DNA of 5,347 nucleotides. Source: Nitrospiraceae bacterium (GTDB lineage: Bacteria > Nitrospirota > Nitrospiria > Nitrospirales > Nitrospiraceae). The position numbers and the translations under genes are program-made. Position 1 is the first letter of the stretch, and every line of letters starts with the position of its first letter. Of the stretch, positions 1 to 5,347 are shown piece by piece. Where the stretch lies: NCBI GenBank assembly GCA_005793285.1, contig SXPO01000198.1, positions 1 to 5,347 on the forward strand. The letters are read 5' to 3'. The notes under the pieces are model-generated. The model saw nothing but the letters and a program-made list of their open reading frames with translations. It did no database searches and was not told the origin of the DNA.

Positions 1-1
1 C

Positions 2-160
2 TCACTCTTGACCTTCGGCCTGTCGTTTCAAGAGATGGAGAAAACGATGCTGAAAGAAGCACTCCACAAAACATCAGGCAATGTCTCCGAAGCCAGCCGC
101 CTCCTGAAGATGACCCGCAACACGCTGCGTTACCGCATGGCAAAACACCACATCCAATAA
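2..160 (+). CDS. C-terminal end of an NtrC-family sigma-54-dependent response regulator (5' truncated by window)
   Basis: Only the last 52 codons and the TAA stop are present, reading in the frame that begins at base 2. The peptide has the form of the Fis-type helix-turn-helix that ends NtrC/AtoC/ZraR-type activators. A leading helix (FQEMEKTMLKEAL) is followed by GNVSEASRLLKMTRNTLRYRM, which matches the family pattern G-N-x-x-x-A-A-x-x-L-x-[IM]-x-R-x-T-L-x-Y-[RK]-[LM] in all key positions. In the family this domain binds upstream enhancer sites, while an upstream AAA+ domain (outside this window) drives sigma-54 RNA polymerase open-complex formation. The receiver and AAA+ domains cannot be seen, so the input signal and targets are unknown. 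A Fis-like domain also occurs in Fis itself and in a few other regulators, but sequence style and abundance favour an NtrC-type protein. The IS left end lies 20 bp after the stop, so any original terminator may have been separated from the gene. Confidence 0.85.
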   Translation, partial: SLLTFGLSFQEMEKTMLKEALHKTSGNVSEASRLLKMTRNTLRYRMAKHHIQ

Positions 161-180
161 CTTGCATTACCAGCCTTGCC

Positions 181-205
181 AGAAGTGGCCCCGGAAATTT
201 GAACA
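181..205 (+). repeat. Left terminal inverted repeat of the IS
   Basis: These 25 bp match the reverse complement of 1318-1342 at no fewer than 20 positions. The outer AGAAGTGGCCCC (12 bp) and the inner TTTGAACA (8 bp) are identical, separated by a 5-bp unlike block (GGAAA here, ATTCG in the other arm). The AAGTGGCCCC core resembles the ends of many IS3-family elements. The outermost base is A rather than the TG often seen in this family. Confidence 0.9.
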
Positions 206-214
206 AGCCGTTAG

Positions 215-227
215 GTGGAGAATCTGC
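215..227. repeat. Subterminal inverted repeat arm of the IS (partner 1287-1299)
   Basis: GTGGAGAATCTGC here pairs with GTGGATTCTCTGC, the reverse complement of 1287-1299. Ten of 13 positions agree; the differences are confined to a central triplet (GAA against TTC). Together with the 25-bp ends this extends the similarity of the two termini inward to about 50 bp. Such subterminal similarity may contribute to transposase binding, but that is inference. Confidence 0.6.
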
Positions 228-258
228 TACCGTTGATACCCTGACAGGGCGATGAAAT

Positions 259-262
259 GGAG
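259..262 (+). promoter_or_regulatory. Shine-Dalgarno GGAG deciding the orfA start
   Basis: GGAG lies 6 nt before the ATG at 269 and is itself part of an earlier in-frame ATG (257). The earlier ATG has only a weak upstream AGGG-type match. The site therefore favours initiation at 269, giving a protein that begins MAKRMRRTHS, the usual beginning of OrfA proteins of this type. Confidence 0.55.
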
Positions 263-268
263 CAGACG

Positions 269-607
269 ATGGCAAAACGCATGAGACGGACGCATTCAGC
301 GGTGTTCAACGCTAAAGTGGCATTGGCCGCGGTGGGCGGCGACAAGACCTTGGCCGAACTGGCCCAGCGATTCGAAGTGCATCCCAATCAGATTACCGAG
401 TGGAAACGACAACTCAGTGAGCGAGCGGCGGACCTTTTTGGGGGTGGGGCCGCACCGGCGGAGCCGCCGGTCGATCTGAAGGCCGTACCTGCCAAGATTG
501 GGCCGTTCACGCCCTATCGATCAGCCGCCAGGCCCAGTTGGCGGGGATCAGCCGAGGCAGCGGCTACTATGTGTCTAAACCTGTCGGCGCGGCCGATCTG
601 GTCCTGA
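269..607 (+). pseudogene. IS3-family orfA, 3' end lost by deletion and read out of frame
   Basis: In intact IS3 elements OrfA is the small DNA-binding protein. It also supplies the N-terminus of the OrfAB transposase through -1 programmed frameshifting. Here the residues from MAKRMRRTHS to about AKIG (codons up to roughly base 502) look like a normal OrfA of this type. The helix-turn-helix runs through KTLAELAQRFEVHPNQITEW, followed by a KRQLSERAADLFGG segment. In relatives the KIG is followed by a QLTLEND-type leucine-zipper stretch of some 25-35 residues; that stretch is missing. After base 502 the reading continues in the wrong frame (PFTPYRSAARP...) over what is orfB sequence, ending at 605-607. 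An earlier ATG at 257 is possible but less well supported by a ribosome site. The product would keep the HTH but lack the oligomerisation helix, so it is unlikely to work in transposition. If expressed it might still bind the IS ends. Confidence 0.85.
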
Positions 608-1280
608 TGCGTCGCCTGGACGCGCTGCACCTGGAGCACCCGTTCATGGGTGCGCGCATGTTGCGCGACCAGCTGAATCGGGAGGGGTTCACGGTTGGGC
701 GGAAACACGTGGGAACGTTGATGAAGCGCATGGGCATTGAGGCGCTGTATCGAAAACTGGGCATCAGCAAGAAACACCCCGGCCACGACGTGTATCCCTA
801 CCTGCTGCGTCGCCTCACCATCAACCGGGTCAACCAGGTGTGGGCGCTCGACACGACCTACATTCCAATGGCCAACGGGTTTGTGTTTCTGACCGCCGTG
901 GTGGATTGGGCCAGTCGCAAGGTCTTAGCCGCCACGGTCGCAATCACGTTGGAGGCCTGCCATGCGGTCGATGTGCGGCAAGAGGCGTTCACGCGCCATG
1001 GCCAAAAGAGATTATGAATACCGATCAAGGTAGCCAGTTCACCGCGCAGGAGTTCGTACACGCCGTCAAAGACCGAGGGTGCCACCTCAGCATGGACGGG
1101 CGCGGAGCCTGGAGGGACAATGTGTTCGTCGAGCGTCTGTGGAAATCGGTGAAATACGAGCGGGTGTATCTACATGTCTACGATTCGGTCATTGAATCTA
1201 GACCGCATTCGAGCCTGGCCCAGCAAACACCGGATGAGGCCTATGCCGTGATGCTGCCGACGGGTAAACTGGCAGCGTGA
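502..1280 (+). pseudogene. IS3-family orfB transposase (DDE integrase core), broken by frameshift and deletions
   Basis: The first recognisable orfB codons are at about 502-513 (AVHA, leading into LSISRQAQLAGISRGSGYY). Reading runs in that frame to a TGA at 1015-1017 and then continues in the next frame to the TGA at 1278-1280. Domains in order are an HTH_21-like segment (MRRLDALHLEHPFMGARML, then GRKHVGTLMKRMGIEALYR) followed by the rve/DDE core. The catalytic residues are D at 850-852 (LDTTYI), D at 1023-1025 (NTDQGSQF) and E at 1131-1133 (VFVERLW), so all three survive. There are three lesions. The 5' end, including the frameshift window and start, is deleted. A one-base loss (or two-base gain) near 1000-1008 turns HG-PKEIMNTD into HGQKRL-stop. 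An in-frame deletion near 1193-1200 joins YDSVIE directly to SRPHSSL, removing about 15-18 residues that normally include the FYN-x-R region. No active transposase can be made. Confidence 0.9.
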
Positions 1281-1317
1281 GAATCAGCAGAGAATCCACT
1301 TAAAAACCTCGGGCTGC

Positions 1318-1342
1318 TGTTCAAACGAATGGGGCCACTTCT
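1318..1342 (-). repeat. Right terminal inverted repeat of the IS
   Basis: Read on the minus strand it begins AGAAGTGGCCCC and continues to TTTGAACA, mirroring the left end at 181-205. It fixes the right boundary of the element at 1342, which is 26 bp before the first possible ATG of the DUF2971-like gene. Confidence 0.9.
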
Positions 1343-1368
1343 CCTACTGGAAAATTGCCAATTCAACC

Positions 1369-2232
1369 ATGGAGAAAAGTCAAATAATGGCCGTGAACGA
1401 AATCGTTGCTGATATCAACGCCATCCTCTCAAAGTATGGCATTCGCTATGTCTTGCAACCGCAAGACATCACAGTGACGGATAAGACGGTCATCGATATG
1501 GCAACGCCAAGCCCACTGTCGAATGCGATAACGGACCACCTCTGGCCAAGTGTTCGCACGGCGACCGTCCATCACTACACGTCACGTGAAGCTGCTGAGA
1601 GCATTCTCTCGACGCGCTCATTTCGACTGACGAATATCGAGAAGCGCTTCAACGATGGGGAAATCGTCACTTTCTGCAAGACACATGGACTGCGCGGATA
1701 TCTTGAAATGGATCAGAATGGCCAGCCGGAATATCGCACTTGGCTGATGCCTCAACTATTCTATGCCTCATTCACTGAAACCAAGCTGCCGCCGAATGAT
1801 GAAGAATACTTTTGGAGGAACTTCGCAGCGTCCGACGGTGTTCGCCTCACCATCAACATCACGGCAAATAATGCCGACTTTCGGAAGATTGTTTACGAAC
1901 CAAAGCCTAAGGTTCCCATCTCGCTACTGAATGAGTTGATATTGACCCTTCGGAATACGCACTCACGCGAATTCGTTCTCAAAGGCATTTCCAGACTTTG
2001 CGCTTTTTACTTGTGCGGCCAGAGCTACGGTCACGAGAAGGAATATAGAGCGCTGTTCAAGATATGGCCGGGGATTGGACCACAGCCTGTCGGCAAAGGG
2101 TCAAGTTCGTATTTGAAAATTCCATTAAATCAGATGGCGGCCCCCGGGTACAAATTCCACATCACTGAAGTGCATACCAACACTCGACCAAACATGCCGA
2201 GCGACTACACCTTCAGCCAGCGAGCCTGCTGA
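1369..2232 (+). CDS. DUF2971-like protein of unknown function
   Basis: The gene encodes 287 aa from the ATG at 1369, or 281 aa from the better-supported ATG at 1387. Three blocks match the layout I know for DUF2971. Residues 68-98 (VHHYTS...ILSTRSFRLTNI..RFNDGE) correspond to the hY[TS]s...Il.s..l.lsn...fND..E start. Residues 131-160 (FYASFTE...YFWRNFAASDGVRL) correspond to the cFSe...lW..Ya...Gv block. Residues 222-230 (HEKEYRALF) correspond to the y.kEyR.. block. No signal peptide or membrane helix is visible, so it is probably cytoplasmic. The biochemical activity of the family is not known to me. GC is about 48% by eye against 60-65% in mutS2, which suggests recent acquisition. The gene stands alone between the dead IS and the convergent mutS2. 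No clear promoter was found, and transcription may come from within or through the IS. The N-terminal 60 residues before the domain match nothing I recognise. Confidence 0.75.
   Translation: MEKSQIMAVNEIVADINAILSKYGIRYVLQPQDITVTDKTVIDMATPSPLSNAITDHLWPSVRTATVHHYTSREAAESILSTRSFRLTNIEKRFNDGEIVTFCKTHGLRGYLEMDQNGQPEYRTWLMPQLFYASFTETKLPPNDEEYFWRNFAASDGVRLTINITANNADFRKIVYEPKPKVPISLLNELILTLRNTHSREFVLKGISRLCAFYLCGQSYGHEKEYRALFKIWPGIGPQPVGKGSSSYLKIPLNQMAAPGYKFHITEVHTNTRPNMPSDYTFSQRAC
1371..1374 (+). promoter_or_regulatory. Shine-Dalgarno-like GGAG before the second ATG of the DUF2971-like gene
   Basis: GGAG sits 12 nt upstream of the ATG at 1387, slightly long but usable. Nothing purine-rich precedes the ATG at 1369 at a normal distance (CCAATTCAACC). 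This favours 1387 (protein start MAVNEIVADI) over 1369 (MEKSQIMAVN), without excluding the longer form. Confidence 0.4.
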
Positions 2233-2342
2233 CTTCAAGCCCTGGACGCACACGCTCGCATTGGCGCGGGGTGGCGCAGTATAATGACGGGACTGTTTGA
2301 GAGTTCGGTGAACTACACCAGCAGTGATAATGATACCGACTG
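2233..2342. other. Convergent intergenic region, no terminator recognised
   Basis: This 110-bp gap separates the stop of the DUF2971-like gene from the stop of mutS2. I looked on both strands for a GC-rich hairpin followed by a T run and found none. The best candidates are a 4-bp stem, GGTG-AACTA-CACC, without a T tract, and GCGC-GGGGTG-GCGC. A TATAAT at 2280-2285 has no -35 box at a proper distance. Termination for both genes is presumably Rho-dependent or lies inside the neighbour. Confidence 0.5.
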
Positions 2343-4754
2343 CTACCGCAGCTTCGCCACCGTCACCCCGTCGCCGCCTTCGGCCCGATCGCCGGGACGA
2401 AAGTGTTCCACGTAGGGTGAATCTTTCAAATACTCGCGCAAGACGAATTTGAGCCGGCCGGTTCCGTGCCCGTGAATGATCCGCAAGAACGGCGCGCCGC
2501 CAAGCACCGCCCGATCCAACGCGGCCACGACCTGATCCAGTGCCTCGTCGGCTGCCTGGCCCCGCACATCCACCACCGTCTGTTCGTCCAGTCCCAACCC
2601 GCCGCCCGTCGAAAACCGGCGAGGGCTCGATGCGGGCGATGCGGATGGCGCTACCGTCTCCTGCCCCCGTCCAATACCGATCAGATTCGAGACGGTCGCC
2701 ATCACTTCCCCTTCGCCGACTTTGACACGAACCCGTTTTTTCCCCTGAGGCAGTTCCAGCAAACTCCCCGTCATCCCCAATCCCGCAATCTCCACGGTAT
2801 CGCCGATACCTAACTGTTCGACCGGAATCAGTTCGCCGGTGGGAACCAGCTCCTGCCGAACCTGCGTCTCCATTTCACTGAGTCGTTGCTTGGCCTCCTT
2901 CGCCTTGATGAGCTTCTGGTCGCGTTTGACGGCATCGACCGTGGCCTGCACCTCGGCCCTGGCTCGTTGAAATTGCTCACCGAGTTTCTTCTTCAGCCCC
3001 TTGCGAGCCTCCTGCTCGGCTTCCTCCAACCGCGCTTGTAATGCTTTAGCTTCGCCCGCCGCCTGCTCGGCCTCATTCCTAGCCTGTCGCGCCCGTTCAG
3101 TATCCTCTGTCAGTTGCCGCTGCTTGCGCTGCAAATCCGCCATCAGATCGTCCAACCGCCGATCCTCGCGCCGCAACCGTTGCCGCGCATCGCGCAAGAT
3201 CGCTTCGTCCATGCCCAGCCGTCCGGCAATCTCCAAGGCGGACGAGCCTCCGGGAATGCCCATGAACAACCGGTAGGTCGGCGCCAACCGTTCGACATCA
3301 AACTCCACGCTGGCATTGGCGAAGCCGGATGTGGTCTGCGCCAATTCCTTGAGCGGGCCATAATGTGTCGTCACCACCACTTTCATATTGAGCGCAGCCA
3401 ACCGGTAGAGCAGCGCCTCCGCCAGCGCCGCGCCTTCTTGGGGGTCGGTCGAGGTGACCGGCTCGTCGAGCAAGACCAGCGATCGGGGCATAGCCGGTTC
3501 GCCCGCGCTTGCCCTGGCACCCGCGTCCGAAAGCAACTGAACCATTTGCGTCATGTGGGCGGAAAAGCTGGAGAGATCCCGACTTAAATCCTGGGCATCT
3601 CCGATATCGGCATAGCAATGGGTAAAGAGCGCCATCTCGGACTCCGGCGCGCAGGGCAAATGCAGCCCGGCCCGCACCATGAGCGCATAGAGGCCGACGA
3701 TTTTAAGGGTGACCGTTTTCCCTCCCGTATTAGGTCCGGAAATGACAAGGACACGGCTTGTCTCCTCCATCACAATATCGTTCGGCACGACCTGTTCTTT
3801 GGCCGCCATGAGCAGCGGATGCCGCGCCTGTTTCAAAACCACACGGCCTTGCTCGTTCAACGCGACCGGGTTGGATTTCAGCCAGCGGCTCAATTCGGCC
3901 TTTGCTCCGATACAGTCGAATTCGGCCAGCGCCTCCATCCCGTCGCCGATCTGATCGAACTTGGCTGCGACCACCGCCGTGAGTTCTCGCAAGATGCGGC
4001 GGACTTCCCGCTCGATATCCAGATCGGCCACTTTGATCGCGTTGTTCAGCTCGACCAACTCGCGCGGCTCGATGAACAGGGTCGCTCCGCTGGCCGACAC
4101 GTCATGGACGATGCCGGGTATCCTTCCCCGCATATCGGCCTTCACCGGCAGAACATAGCGCCCCTCACGCTGCGCAAAATAGGACTCTTGCAGAATTTCC
4201 TCATACCTCCGTGAGTGGAGGACTCGATCGAGCTGCTCCCGCATCTCCTGTTTCAATCCCTGGGCATGATGCGTGAGCCGGCGCAATTCGGGCGTGGCCG
4301 ATTCTTTGATCGCGCCGTCCGGCTGAATCGCGGCTTCGATGGCTAATCTAATCGGCCGCAATCCCTTCGTCCCCTGAAGCGGCGCCACGACCTGCGCCAG
4401 CGCCCGCGCCTCCACCCGACATCCGTTCATCACCCGTTCGACATCTTCCATGAGCGCCAGAACGAGCGCGCAATCCCTCAACTCATACGTTTCAAGCTCG
4501 CCTCCCTTGCCGGCGCGAGTCAGCGCCTCGCGGATGTCGGGGAACGCTAAGGTCGGCATGGGCTCACCGCCTTCCAACAACCTTGCCATCTCAGTCGTTT
4601 CCTGCTGGCGCAGACGCGCTCCGGCCAACTCGTCCGAAAGCGGCAAGGACCGGCACTGCGCGATTCCCATCATCGACTGCGCGCGCTGCGCCAGCAACTC
4701 GAGCAGATGCGGCCATTCCAATGCCTGCGCGGCTTTTGCGGTGGTGTTATCCAT
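2343..4754 (-). CDS. mutS2: MutS2 family ATPase with C-terminal Smr domain
   Basis: At 803 aa the protein is the usual full length for MutS2. The N-terminal core and clamp regions (about 1-330) are followed by the ABC-type ATPase. Walker A is GPNTGGKT at 340-347. The D-loop-side motif DIGDAQDLSRDLSSFSAHM is at 383-401. Walker B is SLVLLDE at 425-431, with the VTTHYGPLKELA switch region at 461-472. A long charged coiled coil spans about 520-635, a KOW-like beta segment about 640-692, and the Smr domain about 724-803 with DVRG (729-732) and HGHGTG (761-766). MutS2 lacks the mismatch-recognition domain of MutS. Family members have been linked to suppression of homologous recombination and, in Bacillus subtilis, to recognition and splitting of collided ribosomes; Smr domains can be nucleases. 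The stop is TAG at 2343-2345. The ATG at 4752-4754 has no Shine-Dalgarno, but a sigma-70 promoter ends just before it. The Walker B loop reads DEPVTSTDP instead of the common DELGAGTDP. Confidence 0.97.
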   Translation of the reverse strand: MDNTTAKAAQALEWPHLLELLAQRAQSMMGIAQCRSLPLSDELAGARLRQQETTEMARLLEGGEPMPTLAFPDIREALTRAGKGGELETYELRDCALVLALMEDVERVMNGCRVEARALAQVVAPLQGTKGLRPIRLAIEAAIQPDGAIKESATPELRRLTHHAQGLKQEMREQLDRVLHSRRYEEILQESYFAQREGRYVLPVKADMRGRIPGIVHDVSASGATLFIEPRELVELNNAIKVADLDIEREVRRILRELTAVVAAKFDQIGDGMEALAEFDCIGAKAELSRWLKSNPVALNEQGRVVLKQARHPLLMAAKEQVVPNDIVMEETSRVLVISGPNTGGKTVTLKIVGLYALMVRAGLHLPCAPESEMALFTHCYADIGDAQDLSRDLSSFSAHMTQMVQLLSDAGARASAGEPAMPRSLVLLDEPVTSTDPQEGAALAEALLYRLAALNMKVVVTTHYGPLKELAQTTSGFANASVEFDVERLAPTYRLFMGIPGGSSALEIAGRLGMDEAILRDARQRLRREDRRLDDLMADLQRKQRQLTEDTERARQARNEAEQAAGEAKALQARLEEAEQEARKGLKKKLGEQFQRARAEVQATVDAVKRDQKLIKAKEAKQRLSEMETQVRQELVPTGELIPVEQLGIGDTVEIAGLGMTGSLLELPQGKKRVRVKVGEGEVMATVSNLIGIGRGQETVAPSASPASSPRRFSTGGGLGLDEQTVVDVRGQAADEALDQVVAALDRAVLGGAPFLRIIHGHGTGRLKFVLREYLKDSPYVEHFRPGDRAEGGDGVTVAKLR

Positions 4755-4763
4755 AACGGGGTA

Positions 4764-4792
4764 AGAATAATGCGGGCGGGAGATCTTGACAA
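4764..4792 (-). promoter_or_regulatory. Probable sigma-70 promoter of mutS2
   Basis: On the minus strand the -35 box TTGTCA (4787-4792, 5 of 6 to TTGACA) is followed after exactly 17 bp by the -10 box TATTCT (4764-4769, 4 of 6 to TATAAT). Transcription would start near 4757, leaving about 3 nt before the mutS2 ATG at 4754. The -35 box shares six of its bases with the gap promoter on the other strand. Confidence 0.6.
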
Positions 4793-4815
4793 GGGCGAAA
4801 CCGCCTGGCTACTAT
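4786..4815 (+). promoter_or_regulatory. Probable sigma-70 promoter of gap
   Basis: A perfect -35 box TTGACA (4786-4791) is followed after 18 bp by the -10 box TACTAT (4810-4815, 4 of 6 to consensus). Transcription would begin near 4822, giving a leader of roughly 58 nt. A second -10-like TAGAAT at 4841-4846 has no -35 partner and is less likely to be used. Confidence 0.6.
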
Positions 4816-4852
4816 CGCACCCTAAGCTATTGGTTTCGTGTAGAATTCATGA

Positions 4853-5347
<495 letters not shown>

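Larger units (their letters stand above)
181..1342 (+). mobile_element. Degenerate IS3-family insertion sequence (1162 bp)
   Basis: The element is bounded by imperfect 25-bp terminal inverted repeats, both starting AGAAGTGGCCCC when read inward. It encloses orfA and orfB in the order and relative -1 frame typical of the IS3 family. OrfA has the helix-turn-helix region of IS3-type OrfA proteins. OrfB has the integrase-core motifs LDTTYI, NTDQGSQF and VFVERLW, with exactly 35 residues between the second D and the E, which is the IS3 DD(35)E signature. Full-length relatives are usually about 1.2-1.3 kb, so the short length agrees with the internal deletions seen in the coding parts. Subterminal arms at 215-227 and 1287-1299 are also inverted copies (10 of 13 positions). 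The bases just outside (GCC on the left, CCT on the right) do not form a 3-4 bp target duplication. The element cannot make its own transposase, but the intact ends could in principle be used by a related active copy. I did not assign a subgroup or an ISfinder name. Confidence 0.92.

Noticed and set aside
1015..1017. TGA in orfB as a programmed frameshift or stop-codon recoding site
   Set aside because: IS3 frameshifting occurs at the orfA/orfB junction, not between the two catalytic aspartates. With two other deletions in the same gene, plain decay is the simpler reading.
858..1085. A 75-aa minus-strand open frame inside orfB, and others at 514-786 and 567-770
   Set aside because: They overlap conserved integrase-core sequence on the other strand and show no domain of their own.
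1280..1368. Outward promoter from the IS right end driving the DUF2971-like gene
   Set aside because: I could not find a -35/-10 pair with acceptable match and spacing in 1280-1368, so the idea stays unsupported by the sequence.
2280..2285. TATAAT as a plus-strand promoter in the mutS2/DUF2971 gap
   Set aside because: The nearest -35-like sequence, TTGGCG at 2261-2266, is only 13 bp away, too close. A transcript from here would run only into the antisense strand of mutS2.
2290..2325. Hairpin GGTG-AACTA-CACC as a bidirectional terminator
   Set aside because: The stem is only 4 bp and neither strand has a T run after it.
3618..4214. A 198-aa open frame on the plus strand opposite mutS2 (also 3114-3587, 2466-2813 and shorter ones)
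   Set aside because: All lie entirely antisense to the conserved MutS2 coding sequence, have low-complexity Arg/Ser/Pro-rich or unrelated translations, and have no recognisable domain. They are what a GC-rich gene normally produces on its opposite strand.

Overview
The window looks like a piece of a GC-rich bacterial chromosome (about 60-65% GC by eye in the housekeeping genes) carrying a short accessory patch. The mix of a sigma-54-type regulator, MutS2 and a divergent glycolytic/gluconeogenic gap gene would fit a Nitrospira-like or deltaproteobacterial-like genome. That assignment is only an impression from protein style and was not tested.

Layout. (1) At 2-160 is the 3' end of an NtrC-type response regulator, of which only the Fis-like DNA-binding domain is visible. 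(2) At 181-1342 is a complete but decayed IS3-family insertion sequence. It has 25-bp imperfect terminal inverted repeats, an orfA and an orfB. The transposase genes carry three separate lesions: a deletion at the orfA/orfB junction, a frameshift between the two catalytic aspartates, and an in-frame deletion after the catalytic glutamate. (3) At 1369 or 1387 to 2232 is a gene of clearly lower GC (about 48%) encoding a DUF2971-like protein of unknown function. It starts only 26 bp (44 bp for the later start) beyond the right end of the IS. (4) At 2343-4754, on the minus strand, is a full-length MutS2 (803 aa) with ATPase, coiled-coil, KOW-like and Smr domains. (5) At 4880-5347 is the 5' part of a NAD-type glyceraldehyde-3-phosphate dehydrogenase, cut by the window edge just after its catalytic cysteine.

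How the parts relate. mutS2 and gap are divergent. Their 125-bp intergenic region contains back-to-back sigma-70-type promoters whose -35 boxes fall on the same TTGACAA heptamer. The mutS2 promoter lies so close to its ATG that the mRNA should have almost no leader, which agrees with the absence of a Shine-Dalgarno sequence. gap has a leader of about 58 nt with a clear AGAGGA site. The DUF2971-like gene and mutS2 converge over a 110-bp gap with no recognisable terminator. No RNA gene, CRISPR array, integrase or attachment site was seen. I see no convincing multi-gene novel system here. The most interesting items are the shared -35 divergent promoter, the probable leaderless mutS2 mRNA, and the compositionally foreign DUF2971-like gene beside the dead IS.
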